In this document: piece by piece, positions 23,986 through 32,290 of the stretch
Numbering within the stretch: position 1 is the first letter of the stretch
Layout: each line of letters starts with the position of its first letter
IMG/VR virus record: IMGVR_UViG_3300005337_000510
Coordinates: 1-37,301 of that record
Strand: one strand, 5' to 3'
DNA: 37,301 nucleotides
From: a virus
The notes under the pieces: model-generated
Database searches by the model: none
What the model was told of the DNA's origin: nothing
The model's input: only the letters and a program-made list of their open reading frames with translations
Program-made: the position numbers and the translations under genes

Positions 23986-26027
23986 TGCCAGGCATAGGGC
24001 TGAAGATCGACCCCGTTGGGGAGGACGCCGCGAACGTCCCTCTGGACCTGAATGACGGGACGAAGTTCCGGGCGCTAAAGGCTCAGTACCCGACGCCGCC
24101 GCGCAGGGTGAACTGGTCGTCGAGCGCAGACACAGAGGGATCGCTGCCGGCGAACCTCCAGTACGACAACCGGCAAATCACGATCGAAGATCGCGTCTAC
24201 GGATCCTCTGCCTCCGACCTGCAAACCCAGCTCGGCTACCTCGAGCAGAAGATCGGCAAGATCAACGACGAGGGCGCCACCCACGAATACGTTTCGCCAA
24301 GTGGGGTCGTGTGCATCTTCGACCTCCTTGAGGCGCAGGCGGACTACGAGCTGGACAACAGGGCTCTCGCCAACAAGTTCACCACCGTCACCATCGTCTT
24401 CACGGCGAAGCCGTTCTGGCGCTCTGGCCTCGCCAATGAGGTAGCTGGGGTCGACCACGCTGAGGCGACGCTGCCTTGCGTCGTGGGCGTCGACACGACC
24501 ATCGCCGGGGACGTGCCTGCGCTCGGTCGCCTAGTGATCGACGAGGATCAGGGAGCGGACCAACTGAGCCTTCTCTGGGGCGTCCAGAGCCGCTACTACA
24601 GCAACGCGGCAACAGCCGAACTCTTCTACCAGGCCGAGTCTCGAACCCCGCTCAGCGGCGCGGCGACTGCCGCCCTAACCGGCGCATCGGGCGCGGGAAG
24701 CAACACCGTGCGTCACACCGAACTGCTGCCGAGCTGGCAGGCGGTGCTCTCGACTCAGGCTTCGGGAGGAGGTAGTCACCTCTCCCACGTCGGTACCTAC
24801 CGCGTGCTTGCTCGAGTCCAGCGCCCAACCTCCAACACCGGGGCCGTAAGCCTTTGCCTCGAATGGGGTCAAGGAGACTTCCTGCGACGGACGGTCAACG
24901 ACTCCGTCGACTACGCCGCCGACGAACTAGAGGGCGTCTGGATGCTCGTCGACCTGGGGCTCGTCCAGCTCGACAAGGTCACCGCCGGCACCCAACGCTG
25001 GGAGGGTCGCGTCCTCGCGAAGTCCACCGTGGGCAAAGACGACATCTACGTCGATTGCCTGATGCTCTTCCCGGTTGACGAGGGGTACGGATCGCTCAAA
25101 GTCACACCAAGCCTCACGGTCCCGTCTTCGATCCTCGCTCACGACGAGTTCGATCAAGTCGGGGGCGGCACCCTCGCGGCGAAGGTCGCCCCGGCCGGCG
25201 GGACGTGGTCGGAGGCCGGTAGCGCGAAAGGCGTCTTCAGCCTCGACTCGACCAACCACTACGTGACCCGCACCGCCGTTTCGGATCCCGAATCGCTGGG
25301 GATCGCGGAAGGCCGCTACGGGATTCTCGGCACAACGGAATACACCGACATCGTCGTCGGGGCCGACGTCTTCATCTCGGCTGCGTCATCAGGGGGGCGG
25401 CGAGAGTACGGCGTTTGCGCGCGCTACGTGGGCGAATCCATTGCCGGCGTCATTGCGCCAAGCGAATCCGGTTTTGGCTCTTGGCGAGTGAAGCGCCCGC
25501 CGTTCACCGGGACCAACTTCGGGAGTGGCCTCTTGCCATTCAACCCCGTGGGCCAGTGGCTGCAGCTCAGGCTCGCGGTCAGCTCAGCCGGGCGATGGGA
25601 GTTCTGGTGCAACGGCTTGCTGCTGGGCAGCGGGAACGACTCCAACCTGGCTACCGGCGGCGAACTCGCCAAAGGGAAAATCGGCATCTACGACCAGAAC
25701 CCGGGCCCCGGCGGGGTTACCCGGATCTACGACAACTTCATCGCCTTCCCGCCGGCCTTCGATGTGGCGGTCTTCTCGAAACAGTCGGCCGAAGTCAGGG
25801 CCGATCGGATGCAGCGCGAGGACGCTGCCGGCGCCCTTTGGGTGGCCCGCAAGGACTACAAGGGCAGCTACTTCACCCTGCCGCCTTCTCGCCGGGAGGC
25901 GCGTCCGGCTCGGACGATCGTGAAGCTCTCGCGCGGCAACACCGACACGATGGCCGACAGCGGGATCGACGACGCCAGCTTCAAAATCTTCTGGCAACCT
26001 CGCGGCCTCGTTCTTCCGGAGAGCTGA
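23985..26027 (+). CDS. Distal tail/minor tail protein with a LamG-like domain
   Basis: A 680-residue protein overlapping the tape measure stop by one base. Residues 1-160 resemble siphovirus distal tail proteins (beta-rich, with ITIEDRVYGSSASDLQTQLG and FTTVTIVFTAKPFWRSGL). A beta-rich middle follows, then a concanavalin/LamG-like jelly roll at about 385-590 (AHDEFDQVGGGTLAAKVAPA, GGTWSEAG, the WLQLRLAVSSAGRWEFWCNG strand pair, ending in RIYDNFIAFPP). The C-terminus is basic. A jelly roll on the baseplate is likely carbohydrate-binding. A related domain occurs in the fibre-like gene at 30760. Confidence 0.78.
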   Translation: MPGIGLKIDPVGEDAANVPLDLNDGTKFRALKAQYPTPPRRVNWSSSADTEGSLPANLQYDNRQITIEDRVYGSSASDLQTQLGYLEQKIGKINDEGATHEYVSPSGVVCIFDLLEAQADYELDNRALANKFTTVTIVFTAKPFWRSGLANEVAGVDHAEATLPCVVGVDTTIAGDVPALGRLVIDEDQGADQLSLLWGVQSRYYSNAATAELFYQAESRTPLSGAATAALTGASGAGSNTVRHTELLPSWQAVLSTQASGGGSHLSHVGTYRVLARVQRPTSNTGAVSLCLEWGQGDFLRRTVNDSVDYAADELEGVWMLVDLGLVQLDKVTAGTQRWEGRVLAKSTVGKDDIYVDCLMLFPVDEGYGSLKVTPSLTVPSSILAHDEFDQVGGGTLAAKVAPAGGTWSEAGSAKGVFSLDSTNHYVTRTAVSDPESLGIAEGRYGILGTTEYTDIVVGADVFISAASSGGRREYGVCARYVGESIAGVIAPSESGFGSWRVKRPPFTGTNFGSGLLPFNPVGQWLQLRLAVSSAGRWEFWCNGLLLGSGNDSNLATGGELAKGKIGIYDQNPGPGGVTRIYDNFIAFPPAFDVAVFSKQSAEVRADRMQREDAAGALWVARKDYKGSYFTLPPSRREARPARTIVKLSRGNTDTMADSGIDDASFKIFWQPRGLVLPES

Positions 26028-27664
26028 TGAACGCACAACTCTCCGTCGCGATCATCGCTGCTGGCGGTGAGGCTTACCGCTGGGGGCCCGACGAGTGGGA
26101 TGTCGAGAACATCCCCCAGGCGATCAGCTTCGGCACGTCGATGCCAGGCGGCTTTAAGAGCGCGACGATCACGCTGCCTCGCCGGATCGACTTCGACTAC
26201 GCCGACCTGAATCTGCTCGACACGGTGCAGATCCTCGGGCCGGGGAACGAGGTCGCGTGGGAAGGGCGAGTCCAGCAACTTCCTCGGTCGCACGGCGACA
26301 CGTTCTCGATCACGGTCGGAGCGGTGGGGTGGTCGGCCCACCTCATGGACGACACGAGTTTCCGAGAGGTCTATGTCGGCCGGGATCTCGGCGAATGGAC
26401 CGACATCAGCTCGTCGTGGCGGCTCTCCTGGGGAACGTCGCTTGCCTACCGAGGCTTCAACGTCGCGCCGGACGCCACCAATGCCCTGCCGGGGATTGCG
26501 CTGGAACTCGATGGTGTCCTCCCCGCCTCGCCCAAACCGACCGCGGGATGCCAGTACGACGCGGGGCCCGGCTGTCGGATCGCGTTCCTCGACTACGAAG
26601 CCTTCTTCTCCTGGCTCGACGTCAACTTTGAAATGAACGTCGGCACCGCTCAGGACGACTCTCCGGCGGGCTTCGCGCTCTGGGCCGATCTTTGCCTGGG
26701 CGCCGCCACGAACGGCCCGGCCACCCTTAGCGGCACCCCCGGTCGCGTGATGGATTTCGAGTGGCGCTTCAGCGCTGCCGGCGGGAGTGATGGCGTCCAG
26801 TACAAGGCCACGATGCGCAAGCTGGCCTGGTTCGGTGACCACGGCCTCACGATTCGAGGGTTGCCGCCGAACCGAGGCTTGTACGCCTCCGATGTCATTG
26901 CCGACGCACTGGCGCGATCGGCACCTGCACTGAACTTCACCACGGGCGAATCGGGGTCGATTCAGCCAACGACCTTCATCATCCCGCACCTCGTCTTTCG
27001 GGAGCCGACGACGCCGCAGTCGGTGGTGATGCAGGCAAACGGTTACCACCTCTGGGATTGGGGCGTATGGGAGGACCGCGAGTTCTTCTTCCGCGAACCG
27101 AACCCCGAGCGCCTGACGTGGGAGGTGCGCCTTTCTGAGGGCGCCCGGCTCGATCTCGAAGGGTCGCAGGCCGACGATGTGTTCAATGGTGTGGTCGTTT
27201 CTTACACCGATCCCGGCGGTGTACAGCGAACCGTTGGGCCGCCGGGGGCGGACGCAGACGCAACTGACCCGTCGCTAGCCGACACCTCCCAATCAAACCC
27301 GGTCAACGCCCACGGGATTCCTCGCAAGTGGGCAGTCGTCAGCCTGAGTCAGACCACGACCCAGGCCGGGGCGGTCCAGCTTGGAGCGATCTACCTCGGC
27401 GAGAAGTCGCTCCCCCAGCGCCGCGGGTCGCTCGTCATCACCGGGAAGGTAAGCCACCCGACAGCCGGCCAGCGCCCGGTGTGGGCGATGAGGGCGGGCC
27501 AGTGGGTGCGGATTGCCGACCACCCCACGGACATACCTCGCAAGATCATCGAGACGAACTACGACGCCGCGACCGACACGATCACCTGCAGCCTCGATAA
27601 CACCAGCCAAAAGCTCGACGCCATCCTCGAACGGATCGGCGTTTCCCTGATCGGAGTGCTCTGA
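26027..27664 (+). CDS. Minor tail/baseplate protein
   Basis: A 545-residue protein, ATG overlapping the previous stop (TGATG). The N-terminal part (AISFGTSMPGGFKSATITLP, then VQILGPGNEVAWEGRVQQLP and FSITVGAVGWSAHLMDD) is the two-domain beta fold of baseplate hub/Tal-type proteins. A central Trp-rich region and a beta-rich C-terminus (VSYTDPGGVQRTVGPPGADA, YDAATDTITCSLDN) follow. It lies where the tail-tip hub or receptor-contact protein normally is. No enzymatic domain seen. Confidence 0.75.
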   Translation: MNAQLSVAIIAAGGEAYRWGPDEWDVENIPQAISFGTSMPGGFKSATITLPRRIDFDYADLNLLDTVQILGPGNEVAWEGRVQQLPRSHGDTFSITVGAVGWSAHLMDDTSFREVYVGRDLGEWTDISSSWRLSWGTSLAYRGFNVAPDATNALPGIALELDGVLPASPKPTAGCQYDAGPGCRIAFLDYEAFFSWLDVNFEMNVGTAQDDSPAGFALWADLCLGAATNGPATLSGTPGRVMDFEWRFSAAGGSDGVQYKATMRKLAWFGDHGLTIRGLPPNRGLYASDVIADALARSAPALNFTTGESGSIQPTTFIIPHLVFREPTTPQSVVMQANGYHLWDWGVWEDREFFFREPNPERLTWEVRLSEGARLDLEGSQADDVFNGVVVSYTDPGGVQRTVGPPGADADATDPSLADTSQSNPVNAHGIPRKWAVVSLSQTTTQAGAVQLGAIYLGEKSLPQRRGSLVITGKVSHPTAGQRPVWAMRAGQWVRIADHPTDIPRKIIETNYDAATDTITCSLDNTSQKLDAILERIGVSLIGVL

Positions 27665-27665
27665 A

Positions 27666-27959
27666 ATGACCGCTGACTTCATCGTGGTGAAGAAGACGAA
27701 CGAATCGCGGCCTACCCAGGCCAGCGATTGGGAGGCCGTCGCGATCGTGCCCAGCGTTGAAGGCAAAGACCTCGACGAGCTCCGGGCCAACGCGATCACG
27801 ATGGCTTACTCGGGCGAGGGTACATACCGCGCGCTTGAGTGGACCGAGGAGGCCGAGGCGGTTGTAGGTCCGCCCGCCTCGCCCGAGGTGACGATGCAGA
27901 GCGAGCGGGCCGTCGCCGAGGCCGTCGAAGCGCAGAAGGCAGAGGCCGATGGGCGATGA
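27666..27959 (+). CDS. Unrecognised small protein after the minor tail genes
   Basis: A 97-residue protein starting one base after the previous stop. It is acidic, with a compact N-terminal alpha/beta part (ADFIVVKKTNESRPTQASDW, EAVAIVPSVEGKDLDELRAN) and an Ala/Glu-rich C-terminal helix. It overlaps the start of the next gene by 11 bases. Function unknown. Confidence 0.6.
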   Translation: MTADFIVVKKTNESRPTQASDWEAVAIVPSVEGKDLDELRANAITMAYSGEGTYRALEWTEEAEAVVGPPASPEVTMQSERAVAEAVEAQKAEADGR

Positions 27960-28170
27960 CACTCTCGACCAGTACCGACTCACCGAGACCGAGAAGCGCT
28001 CGAAAGACGCGATCAAACGGGTTGGTGACTTGGAGGGGCGGGAGGCAGTTCGAGATGTCAAGGTGGCCGCGATGACGGCCGCGTTGAATCGCAACTCGGC
28101 CTTCACCGGCGCAGTCGTCTTGGCGATCGTCGCCGCTGCGCTCGGAGTCATCTTCGGGGTGGGCAAGTGA
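27949..28170 (+). CDS. Small membrane protein, XhlA-like layout
   Basis: A 73-residue protein. The N-terminal 45 residues are a charged, coiled-coil-like segment (YRLTETEKRSKDAIKRVGDL), and the C-terminal 23 are a single hydrophobic segment (AFTGAVVLAIVAAALGVIFG) ending GVGK. This layout matches XhlA/haemolysin-type lysis helpers and other small membrane proteins near phage lysis genes. A holin-related role is inferred. Confidence 0.65.
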   Translation: MGDDTLDQYRLTETEKRSKDAIKRVGDLEGREAVRDVKVAAMTAALNRNSAFTGAVVLAIVAAALGVIFGVGK

Positions 28171-28874
28171 ACCGTCTGATCGAAGAGGTCGCCGCTGTCG
28201 ATCCAGACTTTGCGAAGACGCTGCTGCGTAACCAGCGGCGCAACTTTGCCTTCGCGGTGATCTCTGTCCTGGCCGTGCTCGCTGCCGGCTACGCCATCGC
28301 CGTCAACTTCCAGCAGGACACGAAGATCACCCGCGTCGAGCACTCGGCCTGTCAGGAAGACCCGCATGGCAAGGAGTGCCAGAAGACGAAGCTCGAAGCG
28401 GCGCGGGCGGCAAACATCTATGTGACCTGCGTGCCCTTCTGGAAGGCGGGCTACCGCTGCCCCAAGCCGGGGAGCCCGGCCGCGCAGCGGCGCGCGATCC
28501 AAGCGAAGTCCAAGGAAGTCCAGAACTTGGAGGAAGGCGCCCCGACCTCGCACGCTGAGCAGCCCGCCTCCCCGGTCGGCGGCACCGATGTCTCCTCGCC
28601 GCCCAAGGGCGGAGGCGACGAGACCCCCGGCCCGACGACGACGAGTCCGGGCCCGGCCGTGCCGAGCCCTGCACCTTCCCCGACGACGACCGGCAGCTCT
28701 GCCGGTGATGGGGCGTCGAGCGAACCTGAGCCCGAAGTTGACCAGGAAGAGCCGCAGGAAACGGAACAAGTCAAACCCGGCCTGATCGGCAACCCCGGCG
28801 GCGTCCTCGGCAAAACGGCCTGCGGTCTCGGCCAGCTCACCGAAGTCGCCGGCATCCGCGTCTGCACCGAATAA
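28167..28874 (+). CDS. Membrane-anchored protein with Pro/Thr-rich stalk
   Basis: A 235-residue protein with a GTG start overlapping the previous stop. A membrane segment at about 27-46 (FAFAVISVLAVLAAGYAIAV) follows a short N-terminal cytoplasmic part. A short Cys-containing outer domain comes next (CQEDPHGKEC, VTCVPFWKAGYRC), then a long Pro/Thr/Ser/Gly-rich stalk (about 115-200) and a C-terminal piece with two cysteines. It looks like a cell-surface or lysis-associated protein. No family recognised. Confidence 0.65.
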   Translation: MNRLIEEVAAVDPDFAKTLLRNQRRNFAFAVISVLAVLAAGYAIAVNFQQDTKITRVEHSACQEDPHGKECQKTKLEAARAANIYVTCVPFWKAGYRCPKPGSPAAQRRAIQAKSKEVQNLEEGAPTSHAEQPASPVGGTDVSSPPKGGGDETPGPTTTSPGPAVPSPAPSPTTTGSSAGDGASSEPEPEVDQEEPQETEQVKPGLIGNPGGVLGKTACGLGQLTEVAGIRVCTE

Positions 28875-28914
28875 CCCTCGCCGCTCAAGCGGCCCATATG
28901 GAAAGGAGGGCCGC

Positions 28915-29502
28915 GTGTCTCGCGACCCGAAGCTGAACCGCCTCCGGCGGAAGACCCAGCGTGCTCGCCGCGACGAGCGCCTCCATACGCGCAAAGCGCG
29001 CCTCTACCAGCGCAAGGTCGCTTTCCTGCGGCTGCGGATCTCCAAGGTGGTCGCCCGGCGCAAGTCGCTGGAGAAGGTCGCCGTCCTCGACGGGACGCCC
29101 ATCACCCTCGAGCAGAAGATCGCCTTCCTCTACGCGCGGTCGAAGGGCTGGCTGGGCACCATCAACTCTGGCGACCGCCGGACGGTGATCGCTCGCCTAC
29201 TCCGGCGCCTCGGCAAGAAGTCCCAGCAGGAACTCTGGGATCTCTTCCAGCGCGGCGAAGGAGCGCCGGCCAACCCGCCGACGATGGGGACGCACCAGCG
29301 CCTGGGCGACGCCGTGATCGGCGAGCCGGGCGAGCCGATCCCAGCCTGGCAGCAGGGCATCGACCATTCCTACGCGACCCAGTGTCGAGCGATCCTCACC
29401 GCCGCCGGCTTCGACATCCGGCAGACGTACGGCAACGAGGAGTGGCACTCGAACTTCATGGCGCCGATCAAGCCGGTGCTGGTGCGCAAGGGGCTGGTCT
29501 AG
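28915..29502 (+). CDS. Unrecognised basic protein of the lysis region
   Basis: A 195-residue protein with GTG start after AAGGAGG. The first 60 residues are extremely basic and helical (RLRRKTQRARRDERLHTRKA). The C-terminal 50 carry His/Trp motifs (GIDHSYATQCRAILTAAGFD, then GNEEWHSNF) faintly like the WH motif of M15 peptidases. It directly precedes the lysozyme gene with no intervening base, so a role in lysis or cell-wall binding is possible. Not assigned to a family. Confidence 0.6.
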   Translation: MSRDPKLNRLRRKTQRARRDERLHTRKARLYQRKVAFLRLRISKVVARRKSLEKVAVLDGTPITLEQKIAFLYARSKGWLGTINSGDRRTVIARLLRRLGKKSQQELWDLFQRGEGAPANPPTMGTHQRLGDAVIGEPGEPIPAWQQGIDHSYATQCRAILTAAGFDIRQTYGNEEWHSNFMAPIKPVLVRKGLV

Positions 29503-30036
29503 ATGCCCCGCGCCGTCCATAGCGGGAAGCGCGCCCGCGACCTGAAGCACTTCGACGAGAAGCCGACTGATCGTCGTGCGCCAAGGGGCAAAATCCGCTG
29601 GCGACTCTCCTACGCCGCCCGCTTCGTTGCCAAGTGGGAGGGCTGGATGCCCGAGTCCTACTGGGACAGCCTCGGCAGCGTTTGGACGATCGGCTACGGC
29701 CACACGGGCGGGGTCAACCCCGGCGAAGTCTGGTCGAAAGCCAAGGGCCTCGCCGTCCTCACTCGCGACCTTCACACCGCGGCGCGGGCAGTCAGCCGCA
29801 ACATCAAGGGCAAGCTCGCCATCCGCCAGCGGATCGCGCTGATCTCCCTCGCCTACAACTGCGGTCCCGGCGCCGTCGAAGGCTCAGAGCTGCAGGCCAA
29901 GCTCAACGCCCGCAACTACCTGGGCGCCGCAAACGAGTTCCTCGAGTGGTCCCACGCGGGCGGCGCTGTCGTCCAGGGCCTGCTCAACCGTCGGCGCGAG
30001 GAGCGCTGGCTGTTCCTCCATCCCAACAAGCACTAG
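29503..30036 (+). CDS. Endolysin, GH24 (T4-type) lysozyme
   Basis: A 177-residue muramidase that cleaves the glycan strands of peptidoglycan. After a basic 35-residue leader the GH24 core begins: catalytic Glu46 in VAKWEGWMP, Asp55 in YWDSLGS and Thr62 in WTIGYGHTGG, the spacing expected from T4 lysozyme. The helical half has RQRIALISLAYNCGPGAVEG and LLNRRREERWLFL at the end. No signal peptide, so it depends on a holin. Neighbouring small membrane proteins at 27949 and 30052 are the holin candidates. Confidence 0.93.
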   Translation: MPRAVHSGKRARDLKHFDEKPTDRRAPRGKIRWRLSYAARFVAKWEGWMPESYWDSLGSVWTIGYGHTGGVNPGEVWSKAKGLAVLTRDLHTAARAVSRNIKGKLAIRQRIALISLAYNCGPGAVEGSELQAKLNARNYLGAANEFLEWSHAGGAVVQGLLNRRREERWLFLHPNKH

Positions 30037-30051
30037 CTGAAAGGAACCACC

Positions 30052-30285
30052 ATGCTCGAAAAAGCCCGCGACTTCCTCGCCCGTCTCTTCCCGCCGCAGC
30101 TCAGCGCCTACGTCCCCGGCTCCAAGCTGGTCGCTGGCGTCATCCTCGCGGTCGCCGCGGCCGTTGGTGTGGGTGCCGATGCCAACGTCGCGCTGCCCCT
30201 GGTCGGCGACGTCGACCTTTCCACGGTCGCCCTCGGCGTCGGCGTCTACCTCTTCCCGACCGCGCCGCGCGACCCCAGCGCCTAA
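30052..30285 (+). CDS. Small membrane protein, holin candidate
   Basis: A 77-residue protein just after the lysozyme, with a GAAAGGA-type ribosome binding site upstream. A short amphipathic N-terminus is followed by two hydrophobic segments (LVAGVILAVAAAVGVGADAN and LSTVALGVGVYLFP), a two-span holin-like layout. Direct adjacency to the lysozyme supports the holin call, but small membrane proteins cannot be assigned from sequence alone. Confidence 0.6.
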   Translation: MLEKARDFLARLFPPQLSAYVPGSKLVAGVILAVAAAVGVGADANVALPLVGDVDLSTVALGVGVYLFPTAPRDPSA

Positions 30286-30306
30286 CCCCCGAAGGGACAC
30301 CGGCCC

Positions 30307-30750
30307 ATGCTGAAAGACACCCTGGCGCTCAAGCACAACGTCGAGATCGAGCTGTTCGGCCCTGACGGCAAGCTGAAGGAACGCCGCGTCCTCCACAACC
30401 TGATCCCCGACGCGGGCAAGGCTGCGGCTGCCGAGCAGCTCCTCGCCGAACCTGGCAAGGCGAAGCCGACCCACATCGCGATCGGCACCGGCACCACCGA
30501 AGCCAAAGCCGCCGACACCACGCTCAAAACCGAGCTGGACCGCAACGCCCTCGTCTCGAAGACCCGCTCGGGCAATGTCGTCACCTGCATCGCCGAATGG
30601 GCGCCGGGCGACGGCACCGGGGAAATCACCGAGGCGGGGATCCTCAACGCCCCGGCCGCGGGGGATCTCTATGCCAGGGGTGTCTTCGGCGTCATCACCA
30701 AGGCTGCCGGCGACGAACTGAAGATCACCTGGAAAATCACGGTGGGCTAG
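30307..30750 (+). CDS. Tail-fibre-associated beta protein
   Basis: A 147-residue protein. It carries THIAIGTGTTEAKAADTTLK, then a TCIAEWAPGDGTGEITEAGI segment and a final strand DELKITWKITVG. This pattern occurs in many phage tail-fibre and collar-type proteins that follow lysis genes. It precedes a fibre-like protein with internal repeats. Probably a virion surface component. Confidence 0.65.
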   Translation: MLKDTLALKHNVEIELFGPDGKLKERRVLHNLIPDAGKAAAAEQLLAEPGKAKPTHIAIGTGTTEAKAADTTLKTELDRNALVSKTRSGNVVTCIAEWAPGDGTGEITEAGILNAPAAGDLYARGVFGVITKAAGDELKITWKITVG

Positions 30751-30759
30751 CGGGGCGGC

Positions 30760-31896
30760 ATGGCCTTCCCTGTAGCCGCAACGCTGTTCGACGACTTCAG
30801 CCGCGCCGATGGCAACGTTGTCGTCGGCGACGCCGGACAGTGGGCCGAAGCGGGGATCAACAACCCGACCAACAAGCTCGCCACCGCGGGCGAACAGCTC
30901 AAAGCCGAAGGTGCCTCGGGCAACGGGCGCAGCGCCACGGTCCTCGGACCCGATGTCGAGATGTACGCGACGCTGTCGGCGCTGCCCGTTGTCGGTAGCT
31001 ACGTCTTCTTCGCCTCTCGGATCACGCCCGGCGCCACCTGGACCGGCTACGGCGCAATCATCATCCGCACCGAAGGCAACACGTTCCTCTGCCAGATCCG
31101 CAAGTACACCAACGGCAGCAACCAGACTCCGGGCGGCTGGGCGACGGCGACGACCACCTTCGAAGTTGGCGACAAGTTCGGCTGGTCGGTCATCAACAAC
31201 AAAGCAGGCAACCCCGTCATTGCCATCTACCGCTTCCACGCCGGGGAATGGACGCTGCTGGCCGAACAGGCCGAGACCACCTTCCAGTATTTGAACAGCG
31301 GCCCAATCGGAATCGAGCTTGGCGACAACACCGCTCGCCTCGACAACCTCTTCGCCGGGACTGTGGGCGGTGCAGTGCTTCACTCGATCGAACTCACCGA
31401 CTCGCTCGCCCTGGCCGACTCCCTCAGCACGGGGACGGGCAAGGCCCTCGAAGACGTGATCGTCCTGTCGGAGGCCATCGCCAAGCAGCCCGGCCACACC
31501 CAGGCCGACAGCCTCTCCCTCTCGGACGCGATCGGCAAGTCTGCCGGTCACGTCGAGGCAGACGCCCTCGCGCTGAGCGACGAGCTCGCCAAGGGCGTCG
31601 GGCACGTCGAGGTCGACTCGCTGGCGTTGAGCGACAGCATCGGCCAGCGCGTGACCAAGAACCTGAACGACGCCTTGGGCCTGGCGGACAGCATCGCCAG
31701 AAGGGTGGTGAAGGGGATCGCCGACCTGCTCGGCCTCTCCGATTCAGTCACCACCGGCGAGCCCGACCAACCGGCGCATCTGGCGATCTTCGACCGCCCT
31801 TCGACGGTCCTGTCGATCGACGACAGGCCAACGACCGAGCTGGCGCTACTGGACCGGCCCACGACCATCCTGACCTTGGAGGATCAACCGGCATGA
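30760..31896 (+). CDS. Fibre-like protein: LamG-like head, 18-residue and 10-residue repeats
   Basis: A 378-residue protein. Residues about 8-205 form a concanavalin/LamG-like domain (LFDDFSRADGNVVVGDAGQW, the GYGAIIIRTEGNTFLCQIRK strands, closing with ARLDNLFAG), related in pattern to the jelly roll of the distal tail protein. Then come seven consecutive 18-residue repeats (consensus about xDSLALSDSIxKxxGHxx, 31396-31773) and four 10-residue repeats (TxLxLxDRPT, 31774-31893). Such repeats often form elongated shafts. A lectin-like head on a repeat shaft suggests host surface or glycan binding. Confidence 0.75.
   Translation: MAFPVAATLFDDFSRADGNVVVGDAGQWAEAGINNPTNKLATAGEQLKAEGASGNGRSATVLGPDVEMYATLSALPVVGSYVFFASRITPGATWTGYGAIIIRTEGNTFLCQIRKYTNGSNQTPGGWATATTTFEVGDKFGWSVINNKAGNPVIAIYRFHAGEWTLLAEQAETTFQYLNSGPIGIELGDNTARLDNLFAGTVGGAVLHSIELTDSLALADSLSTGTGKALEDVIVLSEAIAKQPGHTQADSLSLSDAIGKSAGHVEADALALSDELAKGVGHVEVDSLALSDSIGQRVTKNLNDALGLADSIARRVVKGIADLLGLSDSVTTGEPDQPAHLAIFDRPSTVLSIDDRPTTELALLDRPTTILTLEDQPA
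31396..31773 (+). repeat. Seven tandem 18-residue repeats in the fibre-like gene
   Basis: Seven 54-base units without gaps. Each begins with Asp at position 2 and a LALSDSI-like core. The DNA copies have diverged, so the conservation is at protein level. The even length across all seven implies selection for spacing. Confidence 0.85.
31774..31893 (+). repeat. Four tandem 10-residue DRPT repeats
   Basis: Four 30-base units encode AHLAIFDRPS, TVLSIDDRPT, TELALLDRPT and TILTLEDQPA. They end the protein, one codon before the stop. Each unit alternates hydrophobic and polar residues and then turns at D-R-P, as in a stacked beta-coil. Confidence 0.85.
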
Positions 31897-32216
31897 ACGT
31901 CTACGACATCGGCGCCGAGGTGGAGGTGCGCGGCATCTTCACCACCCGCAAGCTCACTCCCACCGAGACCAAGAAATTCAAGGACACCGGCGAGTTGCCC
32001 GAAGGCGTCGGTGTGGATCCCGACGAGGTCACCTGCACGGTGATCGCTCCCGACGACACGGTCACCCACCCCGAGGCCAAAGGCGAGGGCGGCGTCTACG
32101 GTGCCCTGGTCGACGTGACGATGCCTGGCGTCTACCAGTGGGGCATCACAGGCAAAGGCGGGCGCAAGGCGGCGAAACGCGGCGCGTTCGAAGGAGCGGA
32201 ACCCCTACCGGGCTAG
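31893..32216 (+). CDS. Small beta-rich protein, last gene of the late operon
   Basis: A 107-residue protein, ATG overlapping the fibre stop (ATGA), with GGAGG upstream. The sequence (NVYDIGAEVEVRGIFTTRKL, then DEVTCTVIAPDDTVTH and PGVYQWGITGKGG) looks like a small Ig-like or beta-sandwich domain. Domains of this type are common at the end of actinophage tail-fibre operons. It is followed by a strong terminator. Function unknown. Confidence 0.65.
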   Translation: MNVYDIGAEVEVRGIFTTRKLTPTETKKFKDTGELPEGVGVDPDEVTCTVIAPDDTVTHPEAKGEGGVYGALVDVTMPGVYQWGITGKGGRKAAKRGAFEGAEPLPG

Positions 32217-32250
32217 GCGTCTTCCTCATGCCACTCCCGGTTTTTTGAGA

Positions 32251-32290
32251 AGCCCCGGTGCCCCCCTCTATGGGCGCTGGGGCTTTCTTT
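32251..32290 (+). terminator. Intrinsic terminator ending the late operon
   Basis: A 13-bp stem (32251-32263 with 32272-32284; two G-U pairs, no mismatches) closes an 8-base loop and is followed by TTCTTT. It lies 34 bases beyond the last rightward structural gene. The tail of the leftward gene overlaps it. Confidence 0.85.

Noticed and set aside
28880-28893. GCCGC-TCAA-GCGGC hairpin between two genes
   Set aside because: Only 5 bp, no T-run, and directly before a ribosome binding site; too short to call a terminator.
27582-28994. Long open frame on the minus strand (470 residues)
   Set aside because: It lies opposite several well-supported plus-strand genes, is Arg/Gly/Ala-biased and has no domain. 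Such frames are expected in GC-rich coding DNA.
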